A stretch of 64,000 bases of DNA from Paroedura picta (lineage: Eukaryota > Chordata > Lepidosauria > Squamata > Gekkonidae): contig NC_135380.1 in the NCBI RefSeq assembly GCF_049243985.1, positions 22,306,501 to 22,370,500 on the forward strand. The letters run 5' to 3'. The position numbers were made by a program, and so were the translations under genes. Within the stretch, counting starts at the first letter, position 1. Each line of letters begins with the position of its first letter. Positions 59,433-64,000 of the stretch are shown here, in pieces. Under the pieces are notes generated by a model. The model ran no database searches. It was not told where the DNA came from and was given only the letters and a program-made list of their open reading frames with translations.

Positions 59433-59718
59433 ATCATTCTATCCAGAGAGTAGCTTTCCATGTGACCTCAGATGCCAAGATAGTAAACCCCAAGTCTACC
59501 TACATACCTTTGCACAGTCTCTTATGGGGACGTAACTGGGGCTGGGAAAGGGGAGGCACAGGAACCAGGGAAGATCTACAAACATAAAGAGAAAGAAATG
59601 CAACAGATTTAAGGGACAGTGTCTGCTATGGCAAAAGAAGCCAAAATGTATGGGCCACCAAGTCAAGATCTGTGCAAGTTGAAGGCCAGCAAGAAGTTCC
59701 AAATCTGGCAGCAACCGA

Positions 59719-60041
59719 TCATTTGAAGACCGACTGAAATGTAGGACACTCAGGAGTTTTCATTTTCTTCATGAATTTTTTGAACTCTTTGTTCTTCTTA
59801 TCCCACTTATGAATAGCTGTCAGCAGGTACTGGGTCTTCACCTTGCGCCCCATGATGAGGAAGTTGTTGCTCAGGTTGTCCAGTTGGTGGCAAGGGCAGT
59901 CTGCCCCATTCTTTAAGTACAGCACCAGCTTCTTCAGGTCTTTCTTTTTGATGGTGCCCAGCTTCAAAGGCTTCTTCTTCTTCGGGATGATTTTCTTGTC
60001 TCCGTTTTCTTTTTTTACCTCCTTTATTTTCATCTTTAAAG
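59719..60041 (-). CDS. SFRP1: SFRP1 last coding exon (secreted frizzled-related protein 1)
   Basis: SFRP1 is a secreted Wnt-pathway modulator with an N-terminal frizzled-like cysteine-rich domain and a C-terminal netrin-like (NTR) domain. This exon encodes the last 106 full codons plus the end of a split codon, then TGA. The translation starts LKMKIKEVKKENGDKK, has the basic run PKKKKPLKLG, KKLVLYLKNGADCPCHQL and LTAIHKWDKKNKEF, and ends ECPTFQSVFK. It differs from the human protein as I recall it at only about ten positions. Cysteines at exon residues 48, 50 and 98 fall at human positions 256, 258 and 306, which form NTR disulfides. The upstream frizzled-domain exon and the small exon 2 lie outside the window. 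The exon begins after a good AG acceptor in phase 1 and nothing breaks the frame. SFRP2 and SFRP5 have clearly different C-termini. Confidence 0.97.
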
Positions 60042-60065
60042 CTGGAAGACAACAAAAAGAGAAAA
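60042..60065 (-). other. SFRP1: Splice acceptor of SFRP1 exon 3
   Basis: The minus strand reads TTTTCTCTTTTTGTTGTCTT then CCAG before the exon, a strong polypyrimidine tract and AG. The first exon bases CT complete an alanine codon begun in exon 2, as in the human gene. Confidence 0.93.
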
Positions 60066-61064
60066 CCCCAAAGGATGAAACAGTTGTTAGTTTCTTGTGA
60101 GCAAAGTTGAGAAGTGTCATTAACAATGATGTCCTAACCAGAGTTGTACTCTTCAATGTCCACTGATGTCAATGGGCTCAGAAGGGTGTAGCTGAGTTTA
60201 GGATTGCATTACAAAAGACCCCAGCCTTCCAATTTCAAGAATTTAAAATTGGGTCTCCATAGAAATATGTACATGCATGAGAAAAAGAGAGAGAAAGCTA
60301 TGTTGTCTGTGTTTTTTAAATAACCTTCTTTAAAATGAAATTTGAATTATATCTAACAAGAATGCCAAAGTCTATACTCATAACTTAAAACTTGAATTAA
60401 TCACCTTTTATCAAACATACTGAGTTAAAGCCAAATTTTATCCTATGTAAAAAGGCCAAAAATAGTTTACTGAATTGAAACATTGTAAATATAACTCAAG
60501 AGGTCTTGCATTGTATTTATCGCTCCACAAATTATGAATATTTATGATGTCAACCCAAAGACTTGTACGCTTTCTGTCTCATGGGAAAATACAGTTCGGC
60601 TCAGCAGAACTTGCAGAAAGTTCTTAGCCATTCATCCCAGCTAAGTCATGCAGACTGGGTTGGATCCAGTGATCTGTCAGCAGAAGGTACTGAGAGCTCT
60701 CTATTAATTTCACTGTTGCCCCTTCCCCTTCATTCCTAACCTCATATAGTGGGCAGCTCAAAAGGCTTTGTGGGTTTATGAATAAAGGCTTTGAATTATG
60801 CTCCTCAGTAGCATTTACTTGCAAACCAATAGGTTTGAACTGCTATAGCAACCGAAGATGATGTTCTTTTGATCAGCAAGGAAATGAATGCAGCCAGAAG
60901 ATGCATATAGTCTGTTACTGACACATAATAGTAAACATAAAATTCTTCTAGTATGCATGGTAGGAATACTAAACCACTGAAATGGGCTTCCCCCTCTTTC
61001 AAATCCTACTATCCATAGTCTATGCTCTCTCCCCTGCCTTCCCTTGGCTGTTTTCCTTCTGTCA

Positions 61065-61132
61065 AAATCCTGCATTGTGAGGGGGTTGGACTAGATGACC
61101 CTGGAGGTCCCTTCCAACTCTATGATTCTATG
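61065..61132 (+). mobile_element. CR1 LINE, very short 3' tail
   Basis: AAAATCCTGCATTGTGAGGG, GGTTGGACTAGATGACCC, CCCTTCCAACTCTATGATTC: the last ~68 bp of a CR1 copy, the shortest in the window. Confidence 0.9.
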
Positions 61133-62540
61133 AAAATGTAGATTGCAAGCACCAGAGGGCAGGGATTTGTCTTCACTGCCTGCTTGACTCTGTACAGCCC
61201 TGCATACTTCAACAGTGCTGCCTGACACATAAATGATAACAACAAGGACAAGACAACAGATTCGTACTTTGCATTTGGAGCATCCACAAGCTGAAAAAAT
61301 CCTCCTGAAAGACATTAGCATCAGGGGCCACATGTGCTTGATCAAGAAAGGAGCCAAGTGGCACAGAAAGGGATCTTTTAATGCGCAACACATTGTCGTC
61401 ATTTTATCCCATAAACCAAATTCCACTGTACAGCTGCCACAAAAGGAACATTAACGTGAGACTGAAGCTGCAATCAATAACTGAAGGAAAGTACTTGAGC
61501 CCAAAGAAGGGAATATTTTCCATTGAGGTCACATCAGATTAGCTTTCCTGTTCTCAGGGGACAGTGCCTGAAATGGCAAACTGTTCCAAGCACCTTTGTG
61601 TAAAGAGGGAAGAGTAGACTGTTTGAGTCCATTCAAGGGACAGGGCCATACAGCTGTGAACAAAACCTCTTGAACAATAAGAGAGTCTTGTGGCACACTG
61701 AAAAGGAACTGAGTTATTATCACCGCTTTATGCTGCATCGTCCAAAGCCCTCTTGGTCTGGGAAGGCTGGTCCACTGACTCCCTGGGGTGGAAATGCAAC
61801 TAAAACTGAGAAAAATTTAGTAGGTCCCCAGTTTAGTTTCACGTGCCTGCTTTATTTCATATAATTTTGTGGCTCCTAGTTCATGTGTATCTTGTAGGCA
61901 TTTAGCCACAAATTAAATCCACTGGGTGCCCCCTCGCTAGTAATTCTATATATCTTTCTATTTGCAAATTCCTAAGCATAGGCATGTTTCATCTTTTAAG
62001 CTATGGCTACATAAATGAGATAAATGAGGTATTAAGGAACATGTAGAGTTTTCAGAAGGGGGAAAAAGGGAAATCAATTTTTGTGGTGTTATTTATCTGC
62101 TTGGTAAATTATGACTCAGGGGGTAATTGATAATTTCTTTGTGTTTATTATGATCATTTATTAGTATGGTTATTTATTTTTGCAGATAAACTGCTGCCTT
62201 GTGTTTCACAAGGTTGTTTTAAAACTATGCTAACATTTATGAGGAAAAACATGAGGTAATTCGGGGGGGGAGGGGTGAGAACAGCCGGCATATTGCCATA
62301 GGTGTTGGCTATGAGAGCTTTATCTTCAGCTGAAGGAACCAACTGAAGGGCAAGTTGTAGATGGGGAGTTTCATCCAGGATAAAATTTTCTGTCAGGAGA
62401 ACTGCTACTTTCCCACTACAACCCACTGACCTCCACAGAATTCTGCTCCTTGGGGTCATGGGACCCTGAGGTACAACATGGAGGGAAGGGGTTGCGGTGG
62501 GAAATTAGAAATTGGTAGAAACTGCCAATGTAGTATGGAT

Positions 62541-62790
62541 TTGTCTGACCCTTGGGGTGACACCCTCTAGCGTATTCATGGCAGACTCATTATGGGGTGG
62601 TTTGCCATTCCCTTCCCCAGTCATTACCGTTTACCCCCCAGCAAGCTGGGTACTCATTTTACCGACCTCGGAAGGATGGAAGGCTGAGTCAACCTTGAGC
62701 TGGCTGCTGGGGTCGAACTCCCAGCCTCATAGGCAGAGCTTTCAGACTGCATTTCTGCTGCCTTACCACTCTGCGCCACAAGAGGCTCTT
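62541..62790 (-). mobile_element. Sauria SINE
   Basis: Minus strand: head GAGCCTCTTGTGGCGCAGAG with box A TGGCGCAGAGTGG and box B GAGTTCGACCCC. A central block follows, TTGACTCAGCCTTCCATCC, TTCCGAGGTCGGTAAAATG, then the Bov-B-like 3' segment GGAATGGCAAACCACCCC, ending GGTGTCACCCCAAGGGTCAG. This is the organisation of the squamate Sauria SINE family. The final simple tail is missing. Confidence 0.85.
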
Positions 62791-62929
62791 TTCATACGGT
62801 ATAGAAATCTAAATAAACAAATAAATAAAATAAATGGAAACCTCTATGGCATTATGCTAGGTACATTTTATTATATTTAGTGAAATTGTCTAAACCAGAT
62901 GTTGACCTATCATTGTCAGAAAAATAAAA

Positions 62930-63240
62930 CAAAAGTCCAGGAGAACCTTAAAAACAAGCTTTCATAAGTCAAAGGACACTTCCTCAGATCCCATGAAGAG
63001 AAAATAATATTCTACACATGTATAGGGGAAATTATAAAAGAGGATGGGGGGAAAGGGAGTAGGTTGAGGTAGAGAAAAACTTGGTGAGGATTTCATCATA
63101 AATTGTATAGGAAGAGTAAGGGACTGGAACGGATTAGGTTGTGACACATAACAAAAGACAAGAAAGGTCAGAGTTTCCAGCCTCTCCTCACAGGGTGCAA
63201 ATAAACTAAAAGGTACTTAAATATGACAACAAGGCACCCT
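62930..63240 (-). mobile_element. Penelope-like element 3' fragment
   Basis: ACAAAAGTCCAGGAGAACC, AACAAGCTTTCATAAGTC and CACTTCCTCAGATCCCATG are the reverse of a Penelope-like tail. The following AGTAGGTTGAGGTAGAG resembles the interior just inside the tail at 39925-40850. Strongly degraded. Confidence 0.4.
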
Positions 63241-63530
63241 TCTTGAATTACTGCTATCATCAACAATCCCATGGTGGGGAACCCATGGAACAATTCCACA
63301 TTTCCACACCTACCCAAAGAAGAAATGCTATATCTAAACCTTGCAGTCCATTTGCACTAAGTGTACCCTGTTTGTCCCTGTGTCCTTTTCTGTTTGCACA
63401 AGACACCGCAAACAATATTTTCCAGTTAGGTCAGTACTGTATGTTCCTTTCTGATTCACAGACATTTTTGATGAAGTCACAGGCACAGTGTTCTCGGTTT
63501 CAAAATGGCCCCCAGAACTATGACCTAAGG

Positions 63531-63641
63531 CAGGGGTAGTCAAACTGCGGGCCTCCAGATGTCCATGGACTACAATTACCACAATTCTTGTGGTAATTGT
63601 AGTCCATGGACATCTGGAGGCCCGCAGTTTGACTACCCCTG
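63531..63641. mobile_element. Palindromic hAT MITE, perfect target duplication
   Basis: 111-bp copy with arms CAGGGGTAGTCAAACTGCGG and the complement, exactly matching to the centre ACCACAATTCTTGTGGT, which is unlike the usual centre. ACCTAAGG flanks both sides (63523-63530, 63642-63649). It lies in SFRP1 intron 2. The identical arms suggest a recent insertion. Confidence 0.95.
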
Positions 63642-64000
63642 ACCTAAGGCAAGTCGGAGGCTGTCCGTTTTTTAAAGTGATTTTCTGCATCATGAAAGTG
63701 CACTTTTGATTAATTACTAATTTCTTTGCATGGAGCAAACTCAGAACACAAACTGGAAGAAAAATTTCCATCGTGTTTATCAGCAATAAGCAAAACAGTC
63801 ATCGAAGGGCTGCAGCAATCATTTTGCTATTGCCTCAGCAAGCTGAGCTACACAAAGTGCATTTCCCTCTCCACTCACACACCACTGGATCTAGACCCTG
63901 GACCATTCCAGCCTGAGTACCCTTTGTATTTCTAGGCTTGGTTAGTCCTTTCCATTTGCTTCCAAGGCCAAAAACATTGAGTCAGGTGCTGCCATGGCAC

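Larger units (their letters stand above)
58871..59718 (-). other. SFRP1: Proximal SFRP1 3' UTR (inferred)
   Basis: The DNA directly after the SFRP1 stop codon must be 3' UTR for at least part of its length. No intron donor is seen near the stop. The end is unknown. The first strong AATAAA on the minus strand is at 58895-58900. The UTR would contain the inverted Penelope-like tails at 59232-59432. Confidence 0.4.
60066..64000 (-). other. SFRP1: SFRP1 intron 2 (partial)
   Basis: No sequence resembling exon 2 (encoding ...CDNELKSEAIIEHLC...) was found, so the intron extends beyond the window. This agrees with the long intron 2 of mammals. It contains a CR1 tail, a Sauria SINE, Penelope-like debris and a MITE. 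60066-61064 and 61133-62540 show no recognised repeat. Confidence 0.8.

Noticed and set aside
61233-61454. Open frame in SFRP1 intron 2, considered as a missed exon
   Set aside because: Wrong strand for SFRP1, not similar to exon 2 and no paired splice sites.
60066-64000. SFRP1 exon 2
   Set aside because: Looked for its conserved CDNELKSEAIIEHLC segment on the minus strand and did not find it.

Overview
The window is nuclear DNA from a vertebrate, almost certainly a squamate reptile. The evidence is the repeat fauna: a Sauria-type tRNA SINE with a Bov-B-like tail, a Bov-B 3' end, CR1 LINE 3' ends ending in ATTCTATG repeats, 5S-rRNA-derived SINEs, a SPIN-type hAT transposon, a Penelope-like remnant, and many copies of a palindromic hAT MITE whose arms start CAGGGGTAGTCAA. 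I cannot assign a family or species from sequence alone.

Only one host protein-coding segment is supported: the last coding exon of SFRP1 (59719-60041, minus strand), which encodes most of the netrin-like domain and the C-terminus. Everything above 60041 is then SFRP1 intron 2, running off the window. The 3' UTR lies just below 59719. In mammals the DNA 3' of SFRP1 is a large gene desert before ZMAT4. The remaining ~56-58 kb fits that: no other exon, RNA gene or CpG-rich promoter was recognised.

Layout: 1-9 kb, low-copy DNA with tRNA SINEs. 9-20 kb, repeat-dense, with CR1, hAT MITEs, Harbinger-like MITEs, 5S SINEs and long purine or TAA microsatellites. 20-31 kb, mainly low-copy with several AT-rich stretches that look like conserved non-coding candidates. 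31-41 kb, LINE fragments, a CR1, a SPIN element inside an older repeat, a 0.5-kb element with ~55-bp inverted ends and a Penelope-like remnant. 41-47 kb, mostly low-copy. 47-49 kb, a cluster of hAT elements with intact target duplications. 49-58 kb, older SINE and MITE debris. 58-64 kb, SFRP1 3' UTR, exon 3 and intron.

The strongest original signal is the hAT history. Eleven insertions have recognisable 8-bp target duplications, most with TA at the centre, as described for Buster-type hATs. Several sit inside older elements and so give relative ages. Some MITE copies consist of a single palindrome arm yet still carry a target duplication. Calls of conserved non-coding DNA are inference only.
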